Shown here: positions 33,519-46,280 of the stretch, in pieces
Layout: each line of letters starts with the position of its first letter
Position numbering within the stretch: position 1 is the first letter of the stretch
Assembly: GCA_030704615.1 (NCBI GenBank)
Contig: CM060733.1
Location: 27,838,001 to 27,902,000, forward strand
Source: Takakia lepidozioides
Lineage: Eukaryota; Streptophyta; Takakiopsida; Takakiales; Takakiaceae
Length of the DNA stretch: 64,000 nucleotides
Direction of reading: 5' to 3'
Position numbers and translations under genes: made by a program
The notes under the pieces: generated by a model
Database searches by the model: none
What the model was told of the DNA's origin: nothing
What the model saw: only the letters and a program-made list of their open reading frames with translations

Positions 33519-36500
33519 CTGTAGTAAAAGAAGCCCATGCCACAATAGTCAATGAACACAGCCACCATCTGCTTGCAACTATGGCTATCTCATGTGTGTA
33601 GAAGTGAGGTCACCCCCCTGCCAAGTCCGAACTAGAAAGCTAAGAGGATTGAGTCTGTGCCAGAAAGGTTGAGTAAAAAATCATTGCCCCAAGTCAGTGG
33701 GAACTGAATGGTTCCACTTTGACTGGTCACAGTACTGATTCCAAAGATTCTACAGTCGAGTGATACTGCTTTTGCTCTACAGGCTTTGTATTGTGCCGAT
33801 CTGCCAGACACTTTGCAGGCACAAGTAAACCTGGCTTACCACATATAGAGCCCGCCCAGCTCCTTTGTGTCCTGAAACAAAAAATAACATTTCCCTTGTC
33901 AAAATATTGGTATGAGCAGATCTGTTCACAAATGGGTATACCAAATAGACCTACTTGCAAAGCTGTGGTACTCAAGACTTACAACTGTTTAAGCGTCTGC
34001 TTCATTGCTGGCTGGACTAAGCCTGTAGCGACCGAGACAGGAACACGGACCATTATGGCATCGGGCTGGCAGTTCACCCCTCACGAAGGAGGGCTACATA
34101 CTGCATGGCTGGCTCAGTGGGCTTCGGAATTCCCTCAGAAATTCAGCTCAGCCGCACACAGAGAGAAAGAGAAGCCTGGAGGCATTGGAAGCTGGGTAGA
34201 CAAGTGAAAGCGAGAAGGGTAAGACCAGTGGGTTTTCCCTCAATGGTGTAACCACACCTACGTTACTCAGAGAGCTCTATGTCACTGAGCCTAAAAACAG
34301 AAGCCTCAAGGCATTGGAGGCTTGGGAGACAAGTGAGAGAGGGCTCCATACCATCTTTAATGGCATCGTGAGATCCCATAAACATTCCCCATGCAACACC
34401 TGCCTGCATGCATGTCCATTAAAAGTATTATAACCAAGGTGTGCATCCACCTTCATATACAACATACTCCCACCACAATATGAGCTGTATTTGTCTGCTG
34501 TCGGTGTCTGCATAGTTCTCTTAGGAGGCTGTGATGGAAGTACATCTGGTTCAATTCTGTCCATATTTGACATTTGCAAATCCCTTTCAACAATCTTTTT
34601 AGATTCTCAACCAGGCCATGCCTAATCTGGGTGCTAAAGCTTTCCTGAGTGACATTTGAAACTTCTTCATACCAGACCTTCCACACTTTTGTTGGCACAA
34701 ACAAGAACAAGGGCTATTGACAACAAAATGGACAATAAAGACATAATGTCTTGAGATAGAGGTTGCAGACTCCTATAAAGATGGTAAATTGGTCATCCTC
34801 CATTCAAATGACCTGGCCCAAAGGGACAATCATCGCTCCTACAACATTGTAAGTATGCGATTTTGTTTCCAGAGCCCGCAAATAGGCGCGGAGGTGAATA
34901 AGGGAGCCACTCCAGGGTATCCCTTACAAGAATGATTTGGGCTAGATTCCATGTACTCTGGTTTTGAGAGAGCTCGATTCTCTGCCTAGCTGCAAAGTTA
35001 CATTAGGGATTGTAGTGGAAACCAGGATCAGATGCTCTGGCAGCAATGTCTCAGGCAGGGACCCTGAGGAGAGGAAAAGTGACCCTGAAGTCATCCATAG
35101 AATTGGAGAACAGGGTAAATGAGACTCTTGCACCAATCCTCATATTGCAGAATATGAGAATGACAAAAGTTGCAAGTGAGGTGGGATGCCAAGCATCTGT
35201 GTGTGAACCCCTGATTTCATTGTTTCTTGCAAAAGCTGATTCGAATTGAAGTGGTGGTGGACAAATGTAGTTTGTACTCCAGAGACCACGGAGACCGGAA
35301 GTGATTGTTCACATTGCCATCAGAATCTACAAAACTCCAATCCAAAACAGGAATTCAACAGCAAAATATGTGGTCTAGGAGATGGAATCAACGTGGTGGA
35401 TGAATCAAGAGATACTCTCCTTCGCCAAAAGGTAGGTTCAAAATTTGGAGACAGGTCGAAACATGTTCATGCCCAATTTCTGACAAGGTAATTAATCTCC
35501 TAATCGATACTTCAGCATAGGCATAGAGTAAACGCGCGCACAAGGATGTAAAACGTTACCCAACGGTGCATATTTCAAGCAAAGACTGTTGCAAAAGATT
35601 CTGCAAAGAGGGGGACACTGCCTTAGGGGCTTCACAACCATCTCATACACCTACTCTCATACACCTTTTCATGATACCTCCGGATGGAAATAGTAAGGTG
35701 AAAGGCCATTGACGAGATATAGTTTCATAAGCAAGATACTATCGCACCCCTCGGTCAAAATGCCTTTGGCAGTAAATTCGAGACGCTACCAGGTTGCCAC
35801 TCTAGCCCAAGGGAGGATATGTCTCGTGATTTTTCTTTCTCTTTGGCCTTTCTGACTAATTTGGGTTTCATGTCTTCATGGTCACGAGGGGACAGACAAA
35901 GTGATGAAAGTAGATAAAGAAAGGAGAGTGAATGAAGGAGACCAAGGCCAAGAGGGATAGCAAGCTCCCAAAGAAACCCAACGTGTGAGTATCAATCACC
36001 CACTGCATCAAAGGGTAAGTAAGAGGGAGAACCAGAAAAAAGGAGAAACCAGGACAAAACATGTACATGAAGTACGAGAGGAAACAGGGGGGCGGGGTAC
36101 CATGCCAATTCGCACAAACCCATCTACAGCTCGGGACACACAGGGTGGACCTGCCTCGTACATATCTCGGGCATCCATCCCTGTCTTTCTCCCTCTCCTC
36201 CTTTGCTCCTCCTCCTCTTCTCTCTCTCATCACCGTACTCTTTCGGATGTCTCCTGATGTCAAGGCCCAGCCACAATGCCACGTGGAGTTTCCTGGTTTA
36301 GCCACGACCGTGGGTCTTTTACCCATGTCTGTTTTGTGAAGGTCTACTGTGCATAAGCCTGTCGTCTGTTCCTTGGTTGTGCAGTATGTGTGCAGACACT
36401 GTCGGATCCATCCTTTGCTCTATCACTTTCTCATGCAGGCCTGCATTGTATCCAACTTGAACATATACTACGAACTCTACAAGTAAAGGAAATTCCTCTC

Positions 36501-37927
36501 TCCCTCGGAATTGGGTAGGAGCAAAGCAGGGAAGGAGGGTTGCACATCCTGAATCCATACATAGAGAGACCTGGTATTCCAGTACACCCAGAGAGCAATC
36601 GCGACTGTAAGCGAACATGTAAGGAGGGAGTATGAGGGAGTTTGTCCTGGCTTCGACTAAGGTTGTCTTGGGGTGGTAGAGGAAAAGGCTCAGTCCCGCT
36701 TGATTGATGATTGACTGGTCTTGGGCGTTGTGCGTCTGAGACTGTATACAGTCCATGAATTTAAGATCATACCTGTGAACGGGAAACAACCCAACGGTGA
36801 GGAAAGCATGGGCTTCGTCACTTCGTTGCAGTATACCTCCAATCAAGCTGCAACGTTGAGTGTCTTGCATCTCAACACGCGCATCCAAAACCGTGGATAA
36901 CTTTCGCAGCATGGATTCCAGAGGTCATCTTTTGTTCGATTCACCGAAGACACCGACTATGTGGGTCGGGCATCCACCAGATGGAGTTCGAGTTCACTGT
37001 CAGTAATCTCCTCAAATTGGAGACTTGTCTCGATTACTTTGTATTGCACCCATGGGAATCAGATCAATTGTGTGCACTTCATCAATCTGAGTTTGCGACA
37101 CCACATTTAGATGGGCTCAGAAAAAATGATTGACTTTCTTGTACTGGAAGGAATGCAACTATTAACGTAGCAGTGCATGGATCTGAAGTGCATGGATCTG
37201 AGCAGCTCATTCAAAATGTAGCAGGCGGCTGCATTGCGAGTCACCCTGTTGAACAGCACATACAGTACACCTTCTGTGGTTTCTGGCGCCGGAGAGAGTC
37301 TCACATCCAAGATCTCACCACTCACTATGCCACGACATGGCCTGATTACAACTCGTGTTGGCATGCCTGGTCAAGAGATGTACAAGCATGAAATGTTTTA
37401 AGAAGCAAGAAATGTATTAAGGAGCAAGAAACAGCCAGAACATTGAATGCTGCACATGAGCCTCCTTTGCTAGTATGTTTGCTTGTGCAAACAAATATAA
37501 TCTTTCACACAAGCCCCAATCAGAGGGCAACTAATCTGCTGAGAACTGGGCAGCAGAGTTTAGGTCACAAATCGTAGATTAGATTCCAATCACCATTTAA
37601 GTTTGCATTCAATGTCCAATTGTTCTCCCTTATTTGAAGATATGGCACCTGTATGACACCAACCTTTGTTAATAGACCAGTACTGAAGGGAAACCAATGC
37701 ACTGAGAGATGATGCTGGAGGCACTGCAGAACAAGTAATTACTAGACCTGCACCAGTGCACTTGTGAACCTGTGTCAAACTAACACTTGAAAAACAAACT
37801 ACTTCACGTGTTCACACCAAAACGATCAACCCTCATTCCCTCGTGTGATTCAATAAAAGAGAAAATTTACAAATTTCAACACCCTACAGAGTAGCACGTA
37901 AGAAGCTTCAAGAGCTGAAGGACAGAC
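33519..37927. other. long stretch without a supported gene
   Basis: May hold upstream exons of the PRAT-like gene (a possible small one at about 33845-33876, with phase not matching) and the missing last exon of OEP21. The longest frame is a 198-codon minus-strand ORF at 36319-36912 with no domain that I know; a 152-codon one at 35868-36326 overlaps plus-strand frames and a CT-rich tract (about 36180-36230). No transposon end was recognised. Confidence 0.35.
36319..36912 (-). CDS. unrecognised 198-codon ORF
   Basis: Open frame starting at an ATG near 36912 with mixed composition and no obvious signal peptide, membrane segment or repeat. It is unusually long for this region. I see no match to a family, and it could be an exon, an old transposon frame or chance. 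Confidence 0.2.
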   Translation of the reverse strand: MLRKLSTVLDARVEMQDTQRCSLIGGILQRSDEAHAFLTVGLFPVHRYDLKFMDCIQSQTHNAQDQSIINQAGLSLFLYHPKTTLVEARTNSLILPPYMFAYSRDCSLGVLEYQVSLCMDSGCATLLPCFAPTQFRGREEFPLLVEFVVYVQVGYNAGLHEKVIEQRMDPTVSAHILHNQGTDDRLMHSRPSQNRHG

Positions 37928-40900
37928 CTTCCGAAAAACATTGTAGCCAACTTTGAGTTTCAAGTCTTGGTCTTCTGTGAAGTTGAACACCTTGTAGCTG
38001 AGCTCCATGACCCCCCTTGGCTTTCCCTGCTTACCCGAGTAAAACCAACCACACACATGAAAATCTTAAGGCCGTTTGCAAGCTCCTGCTGCATCAGGAA
38101 GTGAGACTTGAGGGTGAACTCAAAGAAGGATAACAAACCATTTATGCAACACACTATGCCAACACCTGTCTCCCCTGGTTTCCCCCCACTGGAAGAATTG
38201 CTTTTGAGAGGACATAATTAAGCCTATGGCTACTTATGGGACAAGCCTTACATCTTATTTGATCATCTCTCTCTCTACACATATCCAGACTTCACAAAGC
38301 TGGTAGTCTCTAGGCTTTTAAAGAGAGGTGGGACATAAGTTGTATACTATCCATATTTGATAGTACAACCAACATGATTCACTGTAGTATTCTGCCAATC
38401 TGCAACCTGCCCTCACCAGCTCCAAAGACTCCAGCTTCTACAAACATGGGTGGGATACAAGGAGCAAAAGTGAAAACTTCTGAGATCATACACAACAGCA
38501 ACTATCCTTTTACTGGGATGCAGCATGAAACGCACCATCTTGGTACCGGGATTGAAATTGTAGCCCCCTTTGATATCCACACTCAGCAGACCATTGTCTG
38601 TGATAGGCACTGTCTTCTTCGCTTGGATATCATACGTGAACTCCCTCAACTCAGAGTCAAGCTTCGCCCCTATGTCTAAACTTGTCAATAGCTGCAGCCA
38701 CATCAACACTCACAAACCACACGCCACCAAGGTTGAGAGTTGAGAGGAGCAAAACTTTTGTGAGTACATGTATGACAGGGAGGGAAGCAGGATAAGAAGG
38801 AAAAAGTTGATCACGTTGATGGGAGGTCCAGAGGACAATCTATCTGTGGAAGCTCCGATTGCTTATGGGACAAGGAGAAAGTATTGACCTCACTACAGTA
38901 GGCTTATGGCTAGAAACTCCCCCTTGGTGTTCCGAATTATCCTCTGCACCTCCTTTGTGTCAGGCTGCCAAGCTTCCCTACACTACTGGCCTCCCTTCAT
39001 CCCTCTTTCTTATTCTCCTAATAATGGCCGTAACCAGGGTTGCCCAAAACTCCCCTAAGGGCACAAAAATCCCCAGGTAGGTACTTTGAACGCATGACCC
39101 CTTATAAGGCAGCCTCGTGCCCTAGCCACTGGGCCATCTGTTGGATGCTACTCTTGCATAGTCCTACAGTGAGGTGGCAAAGTAACTTTCACATTCTGAG
39201 AATGCAGTTCTGGATCATTAACTGATCTAATCGCTTCAAATTTTATTCTTGTTCTTGTCAACCTTCTGAACCATGTGTTTGTTTCATCATGCCTCTTCCT
39301 ATTTCTCCACCTTTTGCAATTCAACCAGTGCACTACGGACAAGTCAAACAATTGTACCTCTGGAAAAAATTTGCGTTTGAGTTGAGCAATACCGTGAGCT
39401 GCTCCAGTATGAGTGTTCAGCTTCCCATGGACCTATCAGCCATCTCCCAATGTGAGAGCATAGTAAATTCTGGACTCTTATTTGAGGGATAACCAGAGAA
39501 AAATTGAGATGGCCACACCCAAGGTACAAAGAGCACAAGGACAATACATCAAGGAAAGTCACACATAAGAAGAACAATGAAGGAAGGAAACCAGAGAGAA
39601 TGCTATCTCAAAACTTAGAGGATCAATCTAAGATATTAGTCAAATGAACAATATCGAGAGGGAGAGGAATGTACTCATCAGACATTTGCCTTAGCCATGT
39701 GGCCATAGGCCCCACACACAGTTTGGAAGGAAACATAGGGGCACTACCTTTGCGAGGGGCTCACTCCAGTAGGGTGACTTACCTTGATATAAATAATTAG
39801 TTCAAGATATCCTCTAGAATGCGCTTCACACAACCATCAATCTGCTGTGTGTGAGCAGCCCAAAGTTACACGCCAACAGGGCCAGGGCTTTAGGCTCAGC
39901 CTCGAGAATTAAAAGTTGGTGAACAGAGATGCAGGAACCATGTTCTCGATGTTCCTGAAGAGGGCTACTCTCTGGTGACAATACCCCTGAAATGGATATT
40001 GTCTTCAGATTGCCCGCACGTCGGGCAAATACAATCTCCTTTCCTCTCTGTAGACCCAGAGAGACAGAGACAGAGAGAACCCAACTTATGTAAGTGGGCT
40101 GAAAACTGAAAACAGCTTCCCAATTATGACGAAAGAAGTTTGTTCTTGACGATTTTTGAATAGACAAAGGGCTGAACTGCAATATACATACATATGATGA
40201 CAGAGAACAGTTAATATTTTCTTCCAAAGGAGATGCAAAGCATATCCTTTAGCTTCAATTACATGAATGTTTGAAAGACAGACAACTCCTCAGAGCTGCA
40301 GATTAAACCTGTTGAACTCGTATGTGACATACCATGTCCAGAATTTCTGAAGTCCATAATGTAAATTAATTCACACACAGATAGAGAGGCTTTGAAGTGA
40401 ACTCACAGCATAATTATGAATACACAGTTTCATGAGGGAACTTTTAGACAAGCGCAATCTGAAGTTTCTTCCCTCTTATCTTTCAAAATAGCAGAAAGCT
40501 AAAGACATCATCGTGGACATGGGACTATGGGGGACAGTCCACTGCTTTACACCCCTACCCATACTTAAAAGTCAGGTTTATGTTGTTGGCAAATTATTCA
40601 GACAATACTACTGGAACAAGGTGAGCCAATGTCCCCACTCCACAATCCATCGCAAATTGCAGAAGGACTAGCAAGAATTATGATATAATGACGTGAGTAC
40701 TAAGTGTGCTCCATTAGATGCTATTACCCTAATATTATAGGACTCAAGACCCATACTTCATCATAGAATTCCATCAGCTCTGCGAGTGTAAAACAGGAGG
40801 TCGAAACTCAAAGTACAGAGCAGATAATAGCATTGTAAAAGACTTTGAATCGAAAATTGGACACTGAAATAACAAAGAAATTGAGACCGGAGAACCCGAT

Positions 40901-41347
40901 ATGCAACGGATCCAATAGGACATTTTGACTACATGCAAATAGCTCCGTCTAAGAACAATGAGAGCAGAGCATTACCAGAAAATCGTGTAGAAAGTGGGAG
41001 AAAGAGATCAGAGACGAAAGTGATAAACAAAAAGCCAAAACAAGCCACAAGCATTTGAAGAGAAAGAACTTGTATGCAGTAAAAAGAAGACTCGACAAAG
41101 CGGATGGACCTACATGCAATTCCCAAGACAACGAAGCACGACTAATTTCAATCTGCCATGGCTTATCAAGCGAACATTGTGAAGGAATTCCGGCACAGGG
41201 TACTAGCAGAAAGAAAACGAAACCAAGAAGCAGAGAGAGTGGCCGAGCAAAAACCTGTAGAAGAAACGAGCTATCGAGAAGAAAATTTTCTTTTGCGTGC
41301 AGCAGCAGCTGCTTATCTCCCGCCCCGCATCTCAACGATGTCTCCAT
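37928..41347 (-). CDS. OEP21: outer envelope pore protein 21 (OEP21), partial
   Basis: OEP21 is a small beta-barrel, anion-selective channel of the plastid outer envelope, regulated by ATP and triose phosphates. Exon 1 (41347-41255) starts with ATG and gives 'METSLRCGAGDKQLLLHAKE', close to the conserved N-terminus. A further exon (38675-38536) gives 'EFTYDIQAKKTVPITDNGLL' and 'SVDIKGGYNFNPGTKM', and the next (38026-37928) gives 'GKPRGVMELSYKVFNFTEDQ' and 'DLKLKVGYNVFRK'. The last two join in phase. The exon for strands two to four (between 38675 and 41255) and the final exon (expected ending near 'RENNW') were not found by eye, so the list is incomplete. It is transcribed away from the MRL7-like gene, about 0.7 kb from that gene's first recognised exon. 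Confidence 0.78.
38835..39139 (-). mobile_element. tRNA-derived SINE with a LINE-type tail
   Basis: On the minus strand the head reads 'tggcccagtggctagggcac', an RNA polymerase III A box, and about 30 bases later 'gcgttcaaagtacc', a fair B box. The other end carries 'cttgtcccataagc' and 'ggagcttcc', the same tail as the LINEs at 19085, 22845 and 24089. It lies in an OEP21 intron. Confidence 0.6.
39640..39985 (-). repeat. interspersed repeat, copy 2
   Basis: Inverted relative of 21400-21640, sharing 'gccctggccctgttggcg', 'gctgctcacacacagcag', 'tctagaggatatcttgaact' and 'tcaaggtaagtcac'. It extends further than copy 1 on the 5' side, where it matches copy 3. Confidence 0.65.
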
Positions 41348-42070
41348 TCCTCCCCTCTTCTCCGCAGCTCAATGAGAGGAGACCGAGAGATGGAAGCCCA
41401 ATACAGGTTCTTAGAGAATGGAGAATGCGAGTCCCCTCCTTCTTGCTCCGGCCCTCATAGCCGGGTTCGATTCACACGGTTGTCTTATGCGGTGGGGCAT
41501 CCATCCACGTGACAAGAATGTTTGCATGCGGGAACGCAAAAGGCGTTGGTGGATGGAAAGCGAAAGTTCAGGTGCTGGACAGTCTTCCCACTCAAACCTG
41601 GATGCACGTGTCTCGAGATGTTCATAGTTCTGTAGCAGGAGGGTTTTGGGGTTTAGCAGGGCAGGTCTGGGAGAGTGGGTGGGTCGTCTTTCTGCGCAGC
41701 AGTGAGTGAATTCTCCGGAGAACAGGCATCAGGTTTATGTTGCATGAGTCTGGTGGGTGATTTCAGTTGGCAGGGCATGGAAGCTGTCATAACCTCCATC
41801 AGCTCCCGTGTTGTGTTGCACAGGCATTCGTTGCTAGTCGGACACCCTTTTGCATTGCAGTGGTTTCGCACCAGCGGGGTTTTCTTGGTAAGTGATAACG
41901 CACTGCATATTTTGTTGCTGTAGGGAGGGAAGATTTAAAGAAAATTGCGTGCCATTTGGTATGAGAGAGGAAGATGGGACATGAAGAAATCTGGACCCCG
42001 GGTATCAGTAAACAAGGAGAGAGTGACTGGTTACGTTATGAAAGCTGACATCATGGAATGCCATTGTTGT
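41348..42070. promoter_or_regulatory. divergent region between OEP21 and the MRL7-like gene
   Basis: OEP21 starts at 41347 going left and the first recognised MRL7-like exon begins near 42071 going right. The stretch should hold both promoters and any missing 5' exon of the MRL7-like gene. It also contains the inverted repeat copy at 41740-41935. No clear TATA box was picked. Confidence 0.4.
41740..41935 (-). repeat. inverted copy of 27115-27290
   Basis: Reverse complement matches the segment near the DNAAF5 3' end, including 'gttatcacttaccaag' and 'gggtgtccgactagc'. In this copy the frame corresponding to 'VRLAMDACATQ' reads 'VRLATNACATQ' and stops soon after, so it is not coding here. Confidence 0.6.
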
Positions 42071-45000
42071 GGGTGGTAAGAGACAAGGGGTTCGTTTGAG
42101 AACATTGCCAGCTTCGAAATGGGGCATACCAAGAAAGGCTGTGATTACATCCAGCAAAAGCGCTACGAACGAGTCTATCCGGGCATCAGAAGATGACAGA
42201 GAAGAAAACGTGATAGGTGGGAACTCCGCTGAAATTACTCAGGTTGCTTCTTCCTCGGTCAAAGAAGCTGTGACTGCACGATCTAAAGGGAAACGAGGGC
42301 CTAGGCGAAAACCTGTGGATACTGAAGTCAAGGTGACCAACCTAACTGCGGAGACCAGCAACGAAGAAGCAAACACGCCGGGGATTCCAGGAGATAGAAA
42401 AGATGAATCTTCCAACGAAGTGGTAGGAAATAAGGTTTCAAAAAGGAAAACTGCAGTAAGGACCACAGATGCCAAACTTAGAAGCGGTCAAAAACGGGCT
42501 AGCAAGGCTGATGGTGAGCTCGAATGGACCAAATCACTGACAGAAATTTGCATTTAGAGTAGACAATATAGAATTGCTAAATACGTTTGGTAATGGGCTT
42601 CCAGGTTATCTGTACATCGGCTTAAGCTAAGTTGTGGTCTCAATTTTTCGTGATAGACGTTTTCTGATTCGTGAATTGTCGAGCTCACCAATCGAAAGGT
42701 TGACAAATGATGAATTGTCGAAAAATCCAGAAGCACGGCCAGAAAGTGTGGAAGGTGCCAGGTCTGACCCAAGCCAGGAGAGAGTGAATGGCAGCTCTGT
42801 TCAAGGAACTGTGCATTCAACTGAGGAGATTTTCCCTCAGTTTCAAGGACAAAGAAAAGAAGAACAAGAGAGTGTTTTTACAGGGAAGACCTCTGAGACT
42901 CAAAGTAATGAGAGGCAAGTGGGCACCATGGACGAGCTAGGTATGATAGTCTTTACTCTCAAGTACTCAAAAAGATTTGGCCTTGCTGAAATTCATGGAT
43001 GTTCCAGTAACGGAAAGCAATACCTTCTTCAGTTTAATTGCTGCGTTCAGCTACAGACTTCAATTGCAGGGTAGTATTATCTTTGCACAATTCTCTACTG
43101 TACACTCTAGTAGGAGGGATGTGAGTGGGGTGGTTCCATTGGCAGGTTTTGCTTCTCTTCTGTAGTGAGTAATACAAAGGGATCTTTCAGAGAACCACAG
43201 GGAGCGAACTTCCTTTTTTGCAGATTCCTTGTTTGCAAAAGAGGACCATGGGATGGCTGAGACCGACGAGGATGACGAGGGACAGCCACTGTGGATGGAG
43301 GAAGATGATCCCACATGGCCTGATGAGGGTGAGGATGGCTGGGGTTTCCGCACTTCCCAGTTCTTTGAGGATGTGAAAATCAAGCCACAGAAGAAATCCA
43401 GTGATGAGGATGACAGTGATGATGAGGATGACGACCTGGCATTGAATTGGGAAACAGAAGCTGATGAATGGATCATAAAGGAGATTACATCTGTAGAGTG
43501 GGAGGCTACGGTGTTTGCAGATCCTAGTCCCCTGCTAGTCTATGTGTTTGCGAGATATGGTCGCAGGTTCGTGTATCAGCCTACCATACTCTCTCTTGTT
43601 TCCCTTGGTGGCGGTTTTGGTTCTAGAGTTTGACCAATGTGTTCAGGCTTTCCAGATATCGTCTTAGCATCAATGTGCTGTGTGTGAGTAGCCCAAAAGT
43701 TAGAGCCCAACAGGCCAGGGCTTAAGGCTCAGCCTCGAGATTTTCAAAGTTCATGAACAGGTACAGGAACCACGTTCTGATGTTCTTGAAGAGGGTCACT
43801 GACAAAGTATCAGAAAATTATTTGAACCAGACCAGGACGTGTGGTCTTGGTATGAGTGGAGAGGGTCAAGGAGGGTTGGAACATACAGACAGAGAGGAAG
43901 AGTGACTAGGCAGCTAGCACATTCGGCAGATGAAGCATGGACATGACCTACCCGTTGGGGTGGGTTGAATGCTGGCAGAGGACCTGATGGATGGAATATG
44001 CTGAAGGAGCTAGAAAAGGCAGTCCAGACCATCTGGGATTCCCAAAAAGCCCCTCTTCGGGTACGATTTCTTCTTCATTGACTCTCTTCAATTTCCATTT
44101 GTTGTCAGATGTAGCCCATTAAAACTTTATACGGCTCTGTAGATCTGGTGTGCAATACATGTGTTCAGAGTGTTCAGATTAGAGCTTCCCAAAGAAAAAC
44201 TAATAGTAGGGCTCTTGACACCTTACATCACAGCCATGCCAAATGCATGAAATAGCGACTACACAATTTATCACGAGTGTGACTGAGCTCTTAGTTGCTC
44301 ACAACATAGTCCATGTGGAACTTTTAATGTTCTTTAGGACTAGCATGTAAGAACAGACGTCAACTGGACACCAGTAGTTGAAGACCGTTGAGTATTTGTG
44401 ACTTTGTCCAGTTGCCATCTAGTAATGGAGTTGTGGTATGGTCAAAAACAGGCAGTGAAGGTGGATGCAGGCCTCGAGATGGACTTGGCATCTGCAATTC
44501 GCATTAACTGTGATGAATGCCCGGTGCTGATCTTTATCAAGAATGGCAAGCTCCTCTACTCCCTTAAAGGTAAGGCTTGCTGTACTTGTGTTGCTTGGCA
44601 AGACTGCAGCTTTGTTTCTCTATTTGCTTGCTTCCAGTTGGTGGTCATTGTACATCTAGAAACTTTGGTACGCTTCTGGACATTGTTTTGGAAGTCAGAA
44701 AAGTTTCAACACTCGACAAGTTCGGTTGCTTTTCTTGCTGAACTATTCCTCTCTATCATTCTTACTCTCTTTTCACTGCTGTTCTCAACTTGAGACAGCT
44801 CCAGCTAGGATATGTGTAGAATGCAAGTTCGCATAAAGCTGTTTCTATATCTGCATCCGGCACTTCGGAGTGTTTTGATGTGGGTTTCTTGTACTATGGG
44901 CCCTCAGCTCCCCTGTGGTTGTCTTTCTTTCTTTCTCTGCTCTGTGGAAACTGGGCCAGACTGACAAATCTACATTGTGCTACACCCAATGGGCCTGCTA

Positions 45001-45268
45001 GGTACATAAATTTGCATGACAAGACCCTCTTTCAAGAATTTGAAGTAGAAATTTGAAGTTAGCATAAACCTGGTTATTGTTGAGAAGTGTGGTATGTAGG
45101 TACAGAGGATTGTATGGCTGATCTGGGAGATGGTTCGGGTGATGCTATGCAGGCATCAGAACTTCGGAGGAGCTGCTGCAACTTATAGCTCATTTTTTCT
45201 ACAACGGCATGCGACCAGCTTGCTTAGAGAAGAACTCAGCTGCAGAGCAGCTTAGAAACATCGCCTAA
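42071..45268 (+). CDS. MRL7: MRL7/ECB1(SVR4)-like thioredoxin-fold plastid protein
   Basis: Plant proteins of this family are plastid-nucleoid factors needed for plastid-encoded polymerase activity and early chloroplast development. Exons: about 42071-42513 (basic, low-complexity), about 42657-42940, 43224-43566, 43979-44060, 44452-44569 and 45153-45268; phases match from 42940 onwards. Conserved blocks: 'DDPTWPDEGEDGWGFRTSQF' after an acidic stretch, 'ADEWIIKEITSVEWEATVFA', 'DPSPLLVYVFARYGR', 'WNMLKELEKAVQTIWD', 'AVKVDAGLEMDLASAIRI' and 'CPVLIFIKNGKLLYSLKGIR', then 'SEELLQLIAHFFYNGMRP' and a stop. The fold lacks a CxxC pair in the pieces seen, as in relatives. The first two exons do not join in frame as drawn and no ATG opens the first, so a 5' exon with the transit peptide is missing from this model. 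Confidence 0.82.
43625..43805 (-). repeat. interspersed repeat, copy 3
   Basis: Inside an intron of the MRL7-like gene. Shares 'ctactcacacacagca', 'gatatctgga', 'gccctggcctgttggg' and the upstream 'ctcgaggctgagcct' with copy 2 at 39640-39985. Confidence 0.65.
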
Positions 45269-46280
45269 GCATAGGTCAAAAAGTACAGGAAGTTGTATGA
45301 GAACATTTAGATTTTTTAGTTGTTTTGGGCATGGGGAGAGAGAAGGAAACAACTTGCAAAAGGTGAGTTTTGACAGGTCTCATACCATTCGAAGTGGGAT
45401 TTGCCCTTCAAAATAAGGGTGATTGTCAAAGTTCCCTGCAAAATGTTATTGGGACGCCCTTCACACTGAAGGGTTTGGAAAAGACTACACCTGGTGCGGT
45501 CCAGTTGCTGTAAACTCTTGTGTAGAGGATGGAGGTAGGCTGCTCGGTTGAAAGCTAGGCTACTTGCTGATTCACTGGTAGTGAAGTCGTGGACCCAACT
45601 GGTTTGCTCGAAATTTAGACTAAGAAGTGGACTTGCCCGTCCAATTTCCATAGTGGCACTCTCATTCCCCAATTGTCTAGATTGACTAACAATTTTGAAG
45701 CTGGGCAGTTTTATATTGAACCTTTTGTCCTCATCTGTACTATGTATATCAACCACTCAAATGTACATCAAGGACATTCGTTGCCTCTTTTGAGCCATAG
45801 TTATGTTGGGATTAGGTTACAGGTGGAGATCCGGTCTAAGGTTGTTGACTCATACTGTATTTTGTGGATAGTCCTGGAATGACAAGTTACAAATGTGAGT
45901 CAGGGAGCAGGTGGCTGCTGGTGTTTCATCAGTGGATTTCCTTTACCTGTATGGCCTTACTCACTGTATTGAAGATGTTTATTAGTACCTGTGATGTTTG
46001 TAGGGACTAGGGACAGTTTGAGCTGTCGTAAGTCACCTCATTACATTACAAGACTCAAGTGTCAACTCTTGCTCTTGAGAGCTCTAGGTCACTGGCGGTG
46101 TAGGGCCCACTTCCTTGGTTTCTCCCCCAAGTAGAGAGTGATGGGAGATCACAGCTAGCTAGCTACAAACATAGACGAAGAAACTCATCTATACCTAGAC
46201 TACACAAGTAGAGAAGTTTGTAAGACTTGCATCTGGCCACCAAGACACCGTTACACAGCAGTGAATCACTATGTATTGGT
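45269..46280. other. spacer between MRL7-like and LRR genes
   Basis: A minus-strand ORF of 146 codons (45316-45756) has no recognisable family. The rest should be the 3' untranslated regions of the two convergent genes. Confidence 0.35.

Noticed and set aside
35868-36326. 152-codon minus ORF over a CT-rich tract
   Set aside because: Open frames on both strands overlap here, which simple-sequence composition alone can cause.
45316-45756. 146-codon minus ORF
   Set aside because: No recognisable motif and it lies in the likely 3' flank of the MRL7-like gene.
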